A DNA stretch of 64,000 bases from Nocardia australiensis (GCF_020733705.1 NZ_JAJFZM010000001.1:868001-932000), one strand, 5' to 3'; shown: positions 27,032-37,117, counted from the first letter of the stretch. Numbers and translations are program-made. Notes: generated from the sequence alone by a model not told the origin.

Positions 27032-27200
27032 AGGGTTGTTCCTCGCGTTCTCTCTACTCGGCGCGCACGTCAATCACGTACGCCGTACTCAGCGTCCGCG
27101 CCACCGACGGCCACCGGACACCACAAAACGGTGCCACCAGCAGGCGAACACGAACCGAGGGTTCATCCTACCGGGACACCTACAAGCGAACGAAACCGCC

Positions 27201-27506
27201 TCATCCAGCGTCGAAGTACGACGTCTCCAGGTAGTCGTGCACCGCTTTGGCATGCACCCGGAACGAACGACCGACCCGCACCGCGGGCAACTCACCCGAG
27301 TGCACGAGCCGATAGACCGTCATCTTGGACACCCGCATCAAATTCGCTACCTCGGCGACGGTGAGGAACTGGGTACCACCGCCGAGCACGGGTTGCGCTG
27401 GCGATACCGAACTATTCTGCGACCGGGGACCTGCCCGGCCGCTCGATGGTCCGGAGCCGCCTGGCGACGTCCCTGAGCTATTCACAGACATCTTGTTAGA
27501 CATCAT
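27201..27506 (-). CDS. Excisionase-family helix-turn-helix protein (Rv0500A homologue)
   Basis: A 101-residue protein. The C-terminal 55 residues form a MerR/excisionase-type HTH (FLTVAEVANLMRVSKMTVYR, then VHSGELPAVRVGRSFRVHAK). The N-terminal 45 residues are Ser/Gly/Pro-rich and disordered. I chose ATG 27506 with GGAGG 11 bp upstream; an ATG at 27491 would remove five residues. It is widely conserved beside proC in actinobacteria; the target is unknown. Confidence 0.8.
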   Translation of the reverse strand: MMSNKMSVNSSGTSPGGSGPSSGRAGPRSQNSSVSPAQPVLGGGTQFLTVAEVANLMRVSKMTVYRLVHSGELPAVRVGRSFRVHAKAVHDYLETSYFDAG

Positions 27507-27691
27507 TGCACCATTGACCTCCGGCACGTCCGCGCCGCCGGCTTCCCCACCGGCGGAACAGACACGCACGTGCTCCTTGAAGCTTAGCGGGACCAGTGGG
27601 ATTACTGCGACGGGTGTGAGAAATAAGGTTTGCTTGCTGGGAACCGACCGGTCACCCTGCGACACCGCTGCGTTTGGTTTGCGGCCTCCGC

Positions 27692-27890
27692 GGTCACACT
27701 GCGCTACCGCCTCCGGGCCCGCCGCTCGGCGCCGCTGTGTTCGATCGCGGCACTCCCGAGGCCCTCCGTGGTCACACTGCGCTACCGCCTCCGGGCCCGC
27801 CGCTCGCGCCGCTGTGTTCGATCGCGGCACTCCCGAGGCCCTCCGTGGTCACACTGCGCTACCGCCTCCGGGCCCGCCGCTCGCGCCGCC
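27692..27890. repeat. Tandem repeat of 77-78 bp covering the proC 3' end
   Basis: Three copies begin GGTCACACTGCGCTACCGCC at 27692, 27770 and 27847; the third is partial. The third copy holds the last codons and stop of proC (minus strand). The other two are extra copies downstream of it, each with a proC-like terminal GSAV-stop. One unit carries a single extra base. The rest of the 342 bp gap holds the 5' leader of the HTH gene. Confidence 0.9.
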
Positions 27891-28691
27891 CTGTTCTGCG
27901 GACCGCTGCTTGGCCGCGTGTAGCGCCTCCATGAACGCCGAGCGGACCCCGCCGCGCTCCAGCTCGCGCAATGCCGCGGCGGTGGTTCCCGCGGGAGAAG
28001 TGACCGCGGCGCGCAGTTCTACCGCACTTTGCCCGGATTCGTCGAGCAGGGCGGCCGAGCCGATCATGGTCTGCACCACGAGCTTGTTGGCCACGTCCCG
28101 GTTCAACCCGAGTCCGACACCGGCCTCGACCATGGCCTCGACCACCAGGAAGAAGTAGGCGGGCCCGGAACCCGATACCGCGGTGACCGCGTCCATCTGG
28201 GACTCGTTGACAGTCACCACCTCGCCGACCGCGGCGAGCAGCTCACTCACCTGGGACAACTGCTCCGCACGCGCGTAGCGGCCCGGCGCGAGCACGCTCA
28301 TCCCCTGTCCGACCAGCATCGGGGTATTCGGCATGACCCGCACCACCGGGAACCCCGCGGGCAGCTTCGCCTCCAGCCGCGCGGTCGGCACCCCGGCCGC
28401 CAGCGATACCAGCACCTGGTCCCGGTCACCATTGAGCTCGGCCTTGCCCAGCTCGGTCAGTACACCGTCGACGTCGCCGGGCTTGACCGCGATCACCAGC
28501 AGATCAGCGCCAACCGCCGCATCGGTCGCGGAGTCGGTCACCCGGACACCGAAACGACCGGCCAGCAACTCGGCCCGTTCCGGAAACGTCTCGACCACCA
28601 CTAGGTCCTTGCTTGCCCGCCCCGATTCGAGTAACCCGGCAATCAACGCCTCCCCGATCCGGCCGCCACCGATCACCGCAATTCTCGTCAT
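27849..28691 (-). CDS. proC: Pyrroline-5-carboxylate reductase
   Basis: A 280-residue enzyme for the last step of proline synthesis. It has the N-terminal Rossmann motif IAVIGGGRIGEALIAGLL, VRVMPNTPMLVGQGMSVLAPG, and the C-terminal family signature AVSGSGPAYFFLVVEAMVEAGVGLGL with PAGTTAAALRELERGG. The last 16 residues (AEQGGASGGPGGGSAV) lie in the tandem repeat and are probably dispensable. It corresponds to Rv0500. Confidence 0.95.
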   Translation of the reverse strand: MTRIAVIGGGRIGEALIAGLLESGRASKDLVVVETFPERAELLAGRFGVRVTDSATDAAVGADLLVIAVKPGDVDGVLTELGKAELNGDRDQVLVSLAAGVPTARLEAKLPAGFPVVRVMPNTPMLVGQGMSVLAPGRYARAEQLSQVSELLAAVGEVVTVNESQMDAVTAVSGSGPAYFFLVVEAMVEAGVGLGLNRDVANKLVVQTMIGSAALLDESGQSAVELRAAVTSPAGTTAAALRELERGGVRSAFMEALHAAKQRSAEQGGASGGPGGGSAV

Positions 28692-28794
28692 GGCGCTAAA
28701 GGCTAGCTTCCCGGCCTCTACGCGTTCTGCGCCGGTCGTGAGGTGCTGCGCGCAGGCGCTGCCCGGGTTGGAGCCTGCACAGGGCGGGCCTTGT

Positions 28795-29679
28795 TCAGCT
28801 CTGGGGCATGAGCGCCAGTTGGCGGCTCTGGGCTACTACGGCGCCGGTGGAATCGAGGATCAGCTGGTCCTCGTCGAACATCCGACCGCCGACCTCATGA
28901 GTGGTGGCGATGATCCGCAGCCAGCCCGGTGCGGGCCTGCGCCGCAGGTAGGTGGTCATCTGGACGGTTGGGGCCCAGCCGGCACGGCCCAGGTTGAAAG
29001 GTACCGGCGGGCTCATATCGGCCGACATCATCGCGAGGTACATCGAGACATCGGGATCCTGCTGATCGCCCGCGCGCGGGCGCATCCACAGCCGCAATCG
29101 GGGCTCGCCCTGCTCACCCGTCAGGAAGCGGGCCCACTGTCTGTCGATGTACAGCTCGGCACCCTGGCCGACATTCACGATGGCCCCCATGGCGGAGCCG
29201 TCTTCGTAGCCGATCGCGTCGGCGGGCGGCGCGGCGGGCATATCGCCGTGCTGCGCGGCGTAGATCGGGTCGGCGTCGTCGAGGTGGCCGAAGGTGAAGG
29301 CGGTCCGCACCAGATTGCGGCCCTCCTGGATCAGAGTCGCGTCCACCAGGCAGATCTGCCTGCCGACCTTGCGGATGTGCACTTCGTATTCGACTTCGCC
29401 CGGCACCGGAGCGCCGAGGAAGTCGGAACTGGCCGCGATGGGTGCCATGGCGGCCAATGCCGGATCGGAGGCGCGCAGCCAGTTGGTGGCCGCCGCGGCA
29501 CTGGTCGCCACCATGGTGCCGCCGTGCACCTTGGGGCCGATCGTCCAGATCTTGTCGATGACACCCAGATAGCGTCCGGTACCGGGAGTGGTCGCGGGCA
29601 GTTCGGTCAGCGCGCAGACGCGGCTGAAGGGGGCGTCGATTGCGGTATCCCGCTCCAGATCGACGGTCAGCTCCGACAT
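28795..29679 (-). CDS. Acyl-CoA thioesterase-like hotdog protein (Rv0499 position)
   Basis: A 294-residue protein with a good ribosome binding site (AAGGAG) before the ATG at 29679. It has two hotdog-like halves: residues 40-150 with KVHGGTMVATSAAAATNWL, and residues 190-290 with WMRPRAGDQ and FDEDQLILDSTG. This is the double-hotdog layout of TesB-type thioesterases. The chain length acted on is unknown. M. tuberculosis Rv0499, of similar length, occupies the equivalent position between proC and the isomerase. Confidence 0.75.
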   Translation of the reverse strand: MSELTVDLERDTAIDAPFSRVCALTELPATTPGTGRYLGVIDKIWTIGPKVHGGTMVATSAAAATNWLRASDPALAAMAPIAASSDFLGAPVPGEVEYEVHIRKVGRQICLVDATLIQEGRNLVRTAFTFGHLDDADPIYAAQHGDMPAAPPADAIGYEDGSAMGAIVNVGQGAELYIDRQWARFLTGEQGEPRLRLWMRPRAGDQQDPDVSMYLAMMSADMSPPVPFNLGRAGWAPTVQMTTYLRRRPAPGWLRIIATTHEVGGRMFDEDQLILDSTGAVVAQSRQLALMPQS

Positions 29680-29794
29680 CGTCACTCCTTGTCGTCCAGG
29701 TGCCGCAGCGCGGGACCGCTCGTGTTGTACAGCGTAGAGCGACGGGGTCGGCCGATGACATTCCCCTTCGACGTGGTCGATTCCGACGAGTTCG

Positions 29795-30763
29795 TCACAT
29801 CCGATCGGTGCGGGTCGGCGCCGCAGCGGGCATGCCGTTGAGGTGCTGCCGCGCGAAGGCGAGGGTGCGGTGCAGCATTGCCGCACGATCCTGCGCGGTG
29901 CGGGCGTTTTGGGTGTTGATCTCGGCGACCGCGTGCCCGGAGAATCCGGAGCGCACCAGCGCCGCGCAGAGCTCCACACAGGGCTGGGTGCCATCGCCGG
30001 GCACCAGATGCTCGTCGTGTGCCGCCCCACGGCCATCGGCGAGATGCAGGTGGGCAAGTCCATGCCCCATGCGCCCGGCCAACGCCAGCGGATCGGTTCC
30101 CGCCGTCGCGGTATGCGAGAGATCGAGCGTGTAGTGCCGGAATCCGATATCGGTCGGGTCGTAGGATTGACTGAACGCGGTAACGGCCAATCCCGGACCA
30201 CCGCGCCGCTCCAACCGCTTGGCCGAACCCTCGCCGCGGCCGAACAGGGTGTCGGCCCGCATCGGGAACATATTCTCCACCGCGACGATCACCTGGCCGT
30301 GCTCCTCCAGCTCACCGACCTGGTTCGCGAAGCCCTCCGCGTAGCGCCGCTGCCAGCGAAACGGCGGGTGCACCACGACGGTGCTCGCCCCGAGCGCCTC
30401 GGCGGTGCGCACGCTGCGTTCGAGCTTGGCGACCGGATCCGAACCCCACACTCGCTGCGATATCAACAGGCACGGTGCGTGTACCGCGATCACCGGCATC
30501 GAGTACTTGCGCGCATAGGACTGCACGGTGGCGATGCTCTGGCTGGCGGGCTCGGCCCACACCATCAATTCGACACCGTCGTAACCGATTTCGGCAGCAT
30601 AGCGGAACGCCGCCTCGGCGTTCTGTGGATAGACCGACGCCGTCGACAACCCGACCAGGATCTGTGGACGCCCCGCGTCGGCCCCGGGTTCGCCGTGCGA
30701 TCCGGGCTCCGCGCCCACCGCACTTCCTACCCGGGTGTCGTCCGCCTGCCCGATGTTCCCCAC
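29795..30763 (-). CDS. Sugar phosphate isomerase/epimerase (AP endonuclease family 2 TIM barrel)
   Basis: A 322-residue protein. After about 33 disordered residues comes a TIM barrel with VGLSTASVYPQNAEAAFRYA, IGYDGVELMVW, VIAVHAPCLL, TVVVHPPF, IVAVENMF, TLDLSHTA and LHLADGRG. These histidine/glutamate/aspartate residues at strand ends form the usual metal site. It corresponds to Rv0498. The substrate is unassigned. It starts with GTG 13 bp after the upstream stop. Confidence 0.85.
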   Translation of the reverse strand: MGNIGQADDTRVGSAVGAEPGSHGEPGADAGRPQILVGLSTASVYPQNAEAAFRYAAEIGYDGVELMVWAEPASQSIATVQSYARKYSMPVIAVHAPCLLISQRVWGSDPVAKLERSVRTAEALGASTVVVHPPFRWQRRYAEGFANQVGELEEHGQVIVAVENMFPMRADTLFGRGEGSAKRLERRGGPGLAVTAFSQSYDPTDIGFRHYTLDLSHTATAGTDPLALAGRMGHGLAHLHLADGRGAAHDEHLVPGDGTQPCVELCAALVRSGFSGHAVAEINTQNARTAQDRAAMLHRTLAFARQHLNGMPAAAPTRTDRM

Positions 30764-30776
30764 AGCAGCTCCCTAC

Positions 30777-32420
30777 TCAGTTCGTGCTGAGAAGAAAGGC
30801 TAATGGTCCCAGCGTGACGAATATGCCTACGACAACGGCAATCACGGTGCTGAGAATGTCATCGCGCCGACGCAGAATCCGCACCAGCGCGACCAGGCCG
30901 AGGATCACGATCATCGCCAAGGCCAACGCCACCCACGGGAGCATCTCCCACATTCGCTCGAAACCCTTGAACAGCAACATTCCGGCGACCGCAGCGCCCG
31001 CGCTCTGACCACCGAGGATCATCCACTGTTTGCGATTGGCATCGTCCTGCGCCTTGCGCGCGATCCGGGAGCGTCGCGACGGTGCGACCGCATCGTCGTC
31101 GTCCGAATCATAATGCGCCGCATCGTCGTCCACGTCGTCATCGAGGTCGTCGAGGTCGTCGAGGTCGTCTGCCGGCATGGACGGATAGACGTCGGTACGG
31201 CCATCCATGACATCGAGATCGGCGAGCTCGAGGTCTCGGCCCGCGCGCTTCGTATGGTCGCGATTATTGCGCCTACCCGCACGTTCCCCGTTGGCGCGCT
31301 CAGCTCGCTCGGCTCGCTCGACCCCATCTCGGAGCAGGTCACCGGCCACCGTTTGCCCGGATACCAGCTGTTGGTCCTGGCTGGCCAGCGACCACGCCGA
31401 GGTCGGAATGCCGCCGGACTCCGGTGCCGAACCATTCTGCGGGGCTGGCGATTTGCGTCTTCGCGCCGACCAGGCAGGCACGGTGTTGTCGCCCGGACCG
31501 CTCGCACCGTCGCGCCGAGACGGACTGCGCTGCGCTTGTGGTTCCGGGGCCGGTTCGGGGCTCGGGGCGAAACCATTGGCGCCATGGGTGAAGGCCGACC
31601 AGCCCCCGGTCGACAGGCCGACATCCTCGGCCTCAGCACGACGCCTGCCTACCCGGCCGCTACCGAAACCATTGTGGTCGGCCGGTTGGCCGGGGCCCGG
31701 CAGGGCGGACCCGTTCGGTTCGGCGCGACCGGCATCGGGCATCGGCGGGCGTACGGTGGTGTGCTCGTCATCGGGTTCGGTCTGTCTGCGCCTGCGACCG
31801 GTGCGCCCGGAGCCGAGCGGCGGCGCCGACGGCGAATTGCCACCCGAGTGCGGATCGCTCGTATAGGGCTCCGGCGACGCGGTGGGTGGCGACAGCTGAT
31901 CGGCAGGTCCGGAATGCCGCGACGTGGGCATTTCCCGGCCGGGCATGGCCCGGTTCGCGCGCCCCGACAGTGGATCGGGCTCCGGTGCCACGTACGCCGA
32001 AAGCGGGTCGTAGCGCGCGATCGGCCCCGACATCGGCGAATAGTTCGGCAATTCCGGTGCGGGCTGCGGCGGAGTATAGGAAACCGGTTCCGGCGCAGGC
32101 GATTCGAATGCCGACGGCTGATAGGGCGCTGGTTCGTACGGCGCCGGCGTACGCGAGGACGAGCTGTTACGCGAGAACGAGCCGGAGTCGTAGGTCGGTG
32201 CCTCGTAGGACGGAGTTTCGGTCTCCGGTTCATCCGGCGCGGCATGCGCCGAATGTGATCCGCCTGCCGGAATGGCGGGCAGATCCCCGGTCAGCTCGGC
32301 AACGGAGATACCGCGACCACTGCGCCGTCGCCGACCACCGCCCCCGGGCGATGAGGAGCCCTGCTGACCATTGCGGGCCAGCAGTTCTGCGACCGATAGC
32401 TGTTTGGAGTCATCGCTCAT
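30777..32420 (-). CDS. Large disordered protein with three C-terminal membrane helices (Rv0497 position)
   Basis: A 547-residue protein. It opens with two related motifs, LSVAELLARNG and ISVAELTGDLP, linked by glycine/arginine stretches. About 380 residues of Pro/Ser/Gly-rich disordered sequence follow, then an acidic run (DDLDDLDDLDDDVDDDAA) and a basic RSRIARKAQDD. Three helices close the protein (about 463-485, 490-513 and 521-543). Rv0497 has a similar but shorter layout. The SVAEL motifs suggest a short docking peptide (inference). The ATG overlaps the ppx stop. Confidence 0.75.
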   Translation of the reverse strand: MSDDSKQLSVAELLARNGQQGSSSPGGGGRRRRSGRGISVAELTGDLPAIPAGGSHSAHAAPDEPETETPSYEAPTYDSGSFSRNSSSSRTPAPYEPAPYQPSAFESPAPEPVSYTPPQPAPELPNYSPMSGPIARYDPLSAYVAPEPDPLSGRANRAMPGREMPTSRHSGPADQLSPPTASPEPYTSDPHSGGNSPSAPPLGSGRTGRRRRQTEPDDEHTTVRPPMPDAGRAEPNGSALPGPGQPADHNGFGSGRVGRRRAEAEDVGLSTGGWSAFTHGANGFAPSPEPAPEPQAQRSPSRRDGASGPGDNTVPAWSARRRKSPAPQNGSAPESGGIPTSAWSLASQDQQLVSGQTVAGDLLRDGVERAERAERANGERAGRRNNRDHTKRAGRDLELADLDVMDGRTDVYPSMPADDLDDLDDLDDDVDDDAAHYDSDDDDAVAPSRRSRIARKAQDDANRKQWMILGGQSAGAAVAGMLLFKGFERMWEMLPWVALALAMIVILGLVALVRILRRRDDILSTVIAVVVGIFVTLGPLAFLLSTN

Positions 32421-33451
32421 GACGGCACCGTTTCGATTGGGCCCGATTGCGCCGGACCACTGTCGGGCGCCGGTCCGCCGGTCTCGGCAGCCGGTCCCGG
32501 TGAGCTGATTGCCTGAGGTCCGCCATTCATATCGGTATCCAGTTTGCGCAAGATGAGTCCCTCGCGCAGCGCCCACGGACAAATCTCGAGTGTATCCAGC
32601 GATAACGCCCGCATACTCGCCTCCGCGACCAATGCGCCAGCCACCAGTTGCTGTGACCGATCGGAACTTACGCCTTCCAATTCTGCACGGTCCGACGCTG
32701 TCATTCTCGAGATGAAGGCAATCAGTTGGCGCAGCCCTGAGCTGGTGAGTGTACGGCGCACCCGAAGACCCGACGACGAGGGTGCCGCCCCGGTCAACCT
32801 GGCCAGTGACCTGAAGGTCTTGGAAGTACCGACGGCGAGGTCCGGCGGGCCCCCGCCCAGCAGCTGTTTGGCGGACACCACCAACTCCGCGTCGAGCCAA
32901 TCGCGCAGCACCGCGACTCGGCGTTTGCCCGGTGGGTCCTCGCGCAGCCATTCCCGGGTCAGCCGACCCGCGCCCAGCTGCAGCGATACCGCCACATCGG
33001 GCTCCTCGTCACCGCCGTTGGTCATTTCCAGCGAGCCGCCACCGATATCGAGATTGAGGATGCGGCCGGCGCTCCAGCCGTACCAGCGGCGCACCGCGAG
33101 AAAGGTGAGCCGAGCCTCGTCGACGCCGGCGAGTACCTGCAGGTCGACCCCGGTCTCGGCGCGGACCCGAGCCAGTACCTCATCGGAGTTGGTCGCGTCA
33201 CGCAGCGCCGAGGTCGCGAAGGGCATCAGTTCGACGCACCGCGAGGTCTCGGCGATGCTGGCGAACTCGGCGACCGTCGCGATCAACCGTTCGGCCCCCT
33301 GGACAGTGATCCTGCCCTCATCGTCCATGTTCTCCGACAGGCGCAAGGTCGCCTTGGTCGAACTCATCGGCATCGGGTGGCCACCGCGATGGGCGTCCAC
33401 GACAAGCAGGTGGACGGTATTACTTCCGACATCGAGTACCCCAAGCCGCAC
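32417..33451 (-). CDS. ppx: Exopolyphosphatase (Ppx/GppA family, Rv0496 homologue)
   Basis: A 344-residue ASKHA-fold phosphatase. The GTG at 33451 gives MRLGVLDVGSNTVHLLVVDA at the N-terminus, as in Rv0496, which is also 344 residues and acts on short-chain polyphosphate. The second phosphate loop is LNLDIGGGSLEMT, and ATSALRDATNS lies between. The C-terminal 30 residues are Pro/Gly-rich. Neighbouring regX3/senX3 also concern phosphate physiology. Confidence 0.92.
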   Translation of the reverse strand: MRLGVLDVGSNTVHLLVVDAHRGGHPMPMSSTKATLRLSENMDDEGRITVQGAERLIATVAEFASIAETSRCVELMPFATSALRDATNSDEVLARVRAETGVDLQVLAGVDEARLTFLAVRRWYGWSAGRILNLDIGGGSLEMTNGGDEEPDVAVSLQLGAGRLTREWLREDPPGKRRVAVLRDWLDAELVVSAKQLLGGGPPDLAVGTSKTFRSLARLTGAAPSSSGLRVRRTLTSSGLRQLIAFISRMTASDRAELEGVSSDRSQQLVAGALVAEASMRALSLDTLEICPWALREGLILRKLDTDMNGGPQAISSPGPAAETGGPAPDSGPAQSGPIETVPS

Positions 33452-33516
33452 ATGAACACGGTACTGGGTGAACCGGGGCTTTAGACCAGGCGATCGAACT
33501 GTTAGCGTCTCGAGGT

Positions 33517-34407
33517 GTGACGGTAGGCGCATCCGCAAGCGGCCCGACCCGGCCCCGACCAGCGGGGAAGATTGATCCGAGCCCGGAGGTCGATCTCGAT
33601 TTCCCGCGAGAATGGATCGAGTTCGTCGATCCGGCAAACGACGAGCATCTAATCGTCGCGGATCTGACCTGGCTGCTGTCGAGCTGGACGTGCGTATTCG
33701 GCACCCCCGCCTGCCAGGGAATCCTCAGCGACCGCCCCGACGACGGCTGCTGCTCGCACGGTGCGTTCCTCTCCGATAAGGACGATCGCAAGCGGCTGCG
33801 GAGCGCTGTGAAAATGCTCACACCTGATGACTGGCAGCTGATGGACCACGCGCTGGACGCGAACGGCAACGTCACAAAGAAGGGTTATCTCGAGCTCGAC
33901 GAGCTCGACGAGCTCGAGGACGAGCCGACGCTGCGTACCCGCAGGCACGATGGCGCATGCATCTTCCTGAACCGGCCCGGCTTCGCCGGCGGCGTCGGCT
34001 GCGCGCTGCACACCATGGCGCTGCGCCGCGGTATCGAGCCGCTGGAGGTGAAGCCGGACGTGTGCTGGCAGTTACCGATCCGTCGTACCGAGGATTGGGT
34101 GGACCGGCCCGACGGTACGCAAATCCTGCGCACCACCGTGACCGAATACGACCGGCGCGGCTGGGGCCCCGGCGGACTCGACCTGGACTGGTACTGCTCG
34201 GGCTCCCCCGACGCCCATGTCGGCGCCCGCCCGGTCTGGCAGTCCTACGGTCCCGAGCTGAAGGAGCTCCTTGGTGAACCCGCCTACGCGGAGCTGGCCC
34301 GGCATTGCAAACGGCGAGAAGGACTCGGCCTGATCGCAATTCATCCTGCGACCGTGCACGCCAACAGAATGGCGCCCGACTCACCGGTTTCCGATCGGCC
34401 GGCGTGA
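33517..34407 (+). CDS. Conserved cysteine-rich actinobacterial protein (Rv0495c family)
   Basis: A 296-residue cytosolic protein, the same length as Rv0495c. Cysteines recur in [38 protein letters not shown] and DVCWQLP, a spacing that could bind a metal or Fe-S cluster (inference; some YkgJ-type proteins have comparable clusters). An acidic run [13 protein letters not shown] lies at about 125-138, encoded by a GAGCTCGAC repeat. It is divergent from ppx with 65 bp between starts. The function is unknown. Confidence 0.8.
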   Translation: MTVGASASGPTRPRPAGKIDPSPEVDLDFPREWIEFVDPANDEHLIVADLTWLLSSWTCVFGTPACQGILSDRPDDGCCSHGAFLSDKDDRKRLRSAVKMLTPDDWQLMDHALDANGNVTKKGYLELDELDELEDEPTLRTRRHDGACIFLNRPGFAGGVGCALHTMALRRGIEPLEVKPDVCWQLPIRRTEDWVDRPDGTQILRTTVTEYDRRGWGPGGLDLDWYCSGSPDAHVGARPVWQSYGPELKELLGEPAYAELARHCKRREGLGLIAIHPATVHANRMAPDSPVSDRPA

Positions 34408-34476
34408 GGTTTGCATAGCGGGTGATTCACCTGCGGGCCATGCGAGCTTTACCGACATACGGTTTGATGTGCGTTT

Positions 34477-34806
34477 ATGTTGAAGAAAACTGTCACTCTG
34501 ACAACCATCGCGGTCGGCGCCACCCTCGCACTGAGCGGTGCCGCGCACGCCGAGCCCAATGGGGATCCGGCCAAGTACTTCGATGTCACCGCCGATTTCC
34601 TACCCGCCAATACCCCCGAGGCGATCGACGCGGCCAAGAACGGCAAGAACCTGATCATGAGCCCATACGGCATCACGCGCACCATCGCCTGCCGCGGCAC
34701 CAACGCCGCGGACGTCTACGACTGCATGCAGGAAGACGACCTCGGCTGGATCACGCTGCGCAAGACCGACACCCCCGTCGGCCCCACCTGGCTCTACCTG
34801 CCCTGA
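34477..34806 (+). CDS. Small secreted protein with a C-x(14)-C pair
   Basis: A 109-residue protein. The signal peptide is MLKKTVTLTTIAVGATLALS with cleavage at AAHA-EP (after about residue 25). The mature domain of about 84 residues has two cysteines (IACRGT and YDCMQE) and ends WITLRKTDTPVGPTWLYLP. The Shine-Dalgarno is weak. No family was recognised; similar small exported proteins are frequent in Nocardia. Confidence 0.65.
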   Translation: MLKKTVTLTTIAVGATLALSGAAHAEPNGDPAKYFDVTADFLPANTPEAIDAAKNGKNLIMSPYGITRTIACRGTNAADVYDCMQEDDLGWITLRKTDTPVGPTWLYLP

Positions 34807-34825
34807 TTCGGATACGCAGCAGCAC

Positions 34826-34848
34826 ACCGAGGTTGTCGGGGCCTCGGT
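34826..34848 (+). terminator. Short stem-loop after the secreted-protein gene
   Basis: ACCGAGG (34826-34832) pairs with CCTCGGT (34842-34848), 20 bp after the stop. It is followed by TGCC without a T-run, so it is a weak call. Confidence 0.35.
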
Positions 34849-34993
34849 TGCCGCGCGATTCCTGTCGCGACCGATCGCGCGACAACATGAGTAACTCGCC
34901 GGGTACCCCTGAGACCGGGCGCACCGCGCTACCGTCGGTCCGCGACGGCAGCATCGGCGCACCCGCCGGTCGGGAAATTACCAGCGGAGGCGG

Positions 34994-35683
34994 TCAGGCC
35001 TCGAGCTTGTAGCCGAGGCCACGAACAGTTACGAGGTGTTCCGGCTTGGCCGGGTCGCCTTCGATCTTCGAGCGCAGCCGTTTGACGTGCACATCGAGAG
35101 TCTTGGTATCGCCAACGTAATCGGCGCCCCACACCCGGTCGATCAGCTGCCCACGGGTCAGCACACGACCGGAGTTGCGCAGCAGATATTCGAGCAGATC
35201 GAATTCCTTCAGCGGCAGGGTCACCTGCTTGCCGTTGACGTGCACGGTGTGCCGGTCAACGTCCATCCGAACGGGTCCCGCTTCGAGCACGCCGCTCTCG
35301 TTGGAGCCGTCGAGTTCGTCACCGGCGCCGCGGCGTAGCACGGCACGGATTCGGGCGATGAGCTCGCGCGCCGAGTACGGCTTGGTCACGTAGTCGTCGG
35401 CGCCCAGTTCCAGTCCGACCACCTTGTCGATCTCGCTGTCGCGGGCAGTCACCATGATCACCGGCACGCCGCTGCGGGTGCGCAGTTGCTTACACACGTC
35501 GGTGCCGCTCATACCGGGCAGCATGAGGTCGAGCAGCACGATGTCGGCACCGGACCGATCGAATTCGGCGAGCGCGGACGGTCCGTCACCGACTACGGTG
35601 ACCTCGAAACCCTCCTTGCGCAGCAGGAACGCGAGCGGATCGGCCAGCGACTCCTCATCCTCGACGATCAGAACACTGGTCAT
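34994..35683 (-). CDS. regX3: Response regulator RegX3
   Basis: A 229-residue OmpR/PhoB-type regulator. The receiver domain has the phosphoacceptor D52 ([10 protein letters not shown]), the acidic pair ED at 8-10 and the lysine in VTKPYSARE. The winged-helix domain (about 130-228) has [20 protein letters not shown] and the recognition segment [16 protein letters not shown]. It mediates the phosphate-starvation response in mycobacteria. The ATG overlaps the senX3 stop region by 4 bp. Confidence 0.95.
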   Translation of the reverse strand: MTSVLIVEDEESLADPLAFLLRKEGFEVTVVGDGPSALAEFDRSGADIVLLDLMLPGMSGTDVCKQLRTRSGVPVIMVTARDSEIDKVVGLELGADDYVTKPYSARELIARIRAVLRRGAGDELDGSNESGVLEAGPVRMDVDRHTVHVNGKQVTLPLKEFDLLEYLLRNSGRVLTRGQLIDRVWGADYVGDTKTLDVHVKRLRSKIEGDPAKPEHLVTVRGLGYKLEA

Positions 35684-36915
35684 CTACGTGCCTCCACACC
35701 ATTGGGTCTGCCCGGCCCCAAGGGGCGCGGGCTGTTTTCTCTCATGCTCAGCACGACGCCGTCAACGTCTTCGTCGCTGTCGGCTTCGAGATGAGCGGGT
35801 ATTCGCAGGGTGAACGTCGAACCGGTGCCCAGTTTGCTCCACAGGGTGATCTCACCGTTGTGGTTGGCGGCCACGTGCTTGACGATAGCGAGCCCGAGCC
35901 CGGTACCGCCGGTGGCGCGCGAGCGGGCCTTGTCGGATCGGAAGAATCGCTCGAAGACCCGTTCCTGGTCTTCCTTGGCGATGCCGATACCGCGATCGGT
36001 CACGGCCATGGCGACATGATCGCCACGCAGCGACCGGCTCACCGATACGTGTGAGCCCGCGAGCGAGTAGGCGATCGCGTTCTCCACCAGATTCGACAGC
36101 GCCGTCACCAGTAGGGTTTCGTCGCCTAGCACCTCGAGCCCGCTGGGCCGGTCGGTGCTGACAGTGATCCCCGCCGCCTCCGCGGCGGTGTGGGAGCGAT
36201 CGACCGCCCGTGTCACCACCGTGTCGACGTCCACGACTTCGAGTTCGGGAAGTTTTTCCGCGCCCTGTAGCCGCGAGAGCGCGATCAGTTCGGTCACCAT
36301 CTTGCCGAGGCGACGGGACTCGCCGAGTACGCGCTCGCCGAAGTGACGCACCGCCTCCGGGTCTTCAGCGGATTCCAATAGCGCCTCGGCCAGCAGGCTC
36401 ATCGCGCCGACCGGCGTTTTGAGCTCGTGGCTGACGTTGGCGACGAAATCGCGGCGGGTGGCCTCCATCCTGGCCTGCTCGGAGTCGTCGTCGGCGAACA
36501 GCACGGTGAAGCTGGTTTCCTCATGCGACAGTTGCCTGGCGACGCCGCGCACCGCGATCCGGCTGCGGCCGGGAATAGGGTTCTTGGCCGTGAGATCGAA
36601 TTCGGTGGACTCCCCGCTGGCGAGCACCTTCTTCACCGCCGCCCAGGCACGTTCGTCGAGCATCCGGTTGCGGACCAGGCCGAGTTCCTCGGCGCGCGGG
36701 TTCACCAGCACGACGTCGCGGTACTCGTCGACGACGGCGATGCCGCTCTCGGAAGCCAGCACGATCAGGTCGAGCACCTGAGACATCGTGAGGCCCGAAT
36801 CGGCCTGCCTGCGCGCGGCCTGCCTGGCATTCATGAAGGGGATCAGTAGTCCACCGACGGCCAGTCCGACGACAGCCGCGAGGACTGCCAACAGTACGGC
36901 CTGCGGAACACTCAC
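35680..36915 (-). CDS. senX3: Sensor histidine kinase SenX3
   Basis: A 411-residue kinase with one clear N-terminal membrane helix (about 6-26), a PAS-like domain (about 42-150; [20 protein letters not shown]) and the phosphoacceptor H163 in [15 protein letters not shown]. The ATPase boxes are N ([11 protein letters not shown]), G1 ([12 protein letters not shown]) and G2 ([13 protein letters not shown]). It works with RegX3 in phosphate sensing. In M. tuberculosis gpm1 is directly adjacent; here a large secreted hydrolase gene is inserted between them. GTG start. Confidence 0.95.
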   Translation of the reverse strand: MSVPQAVLLAVLAAVVGLAVGGLLIPFMNARQAARRQADSGLTMSQVLDLIVLASESGIAVVDEYRDVVLVNPRAEELGLVRNRMLDERAWAAVKKVLASGESTEFDLTAKNPIPGRSRIAVRGVARQLSHEETSFTVLFADDDSEQARMEATRRDFVANVSHELKTPVGAMSLLAEALLESAEDPEAVRHFGERVLGESRRLGKMVTELIALSRLQGAEKLPELEVVDVDTVVTRAVDRSHTAAEAAGITVSTDRPSGLEVLGDETLLVTALSNLVENAIAYSLAGSHVSVSRSLRGDHVAMAVTDRGIGIAKEDQERVFERFFRSDKARSRATGGTGLGLAIVKHVAANHNGEITLWSKLGTGSTFTLRIPAHLEADSDEDVDGVVLSMRENSPRPLGPGRPNGVEARR

Positions 36916-36958
36916 AACTGAATCGTACGGTCGCGGGCGCGCAAACCAACTCGGGGTA

Positions 36959-36972
36959 CACGAAGTTTCGTG
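36959..36972. promoter_or_regulatory. 14 bp palindrome upstream of senX3
   Basis: CACGAAGTTTCGTG is a perfect palindrome 44 bp before the senX3 start, within the 202 bp leader. It may be an operator; I cannot name the protein. It does not match the direct-repeat RegX3/PhoP boxes. Confidence 0.4.
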
Positions 36973-37117
36973 CAGGTCATAACCACTTCCAGCATCGTTA
37001 GCCAGGCGTTTACGCGTTGTTCGGACAGCTGGACGCGAAACATGTCACCTTCCACCGGACGGGAAACGGCGCCCCTTTGGCGTTCGAATCAGGAGGAGGC
37101 ACCGTCGCACGCCGGTA

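Noticed and set aside
28333..29841. Open frame of 502 codons on the plus strand
   Set aside because: It is antisense to proC and the thioesterase gene, both with clear family motifs.
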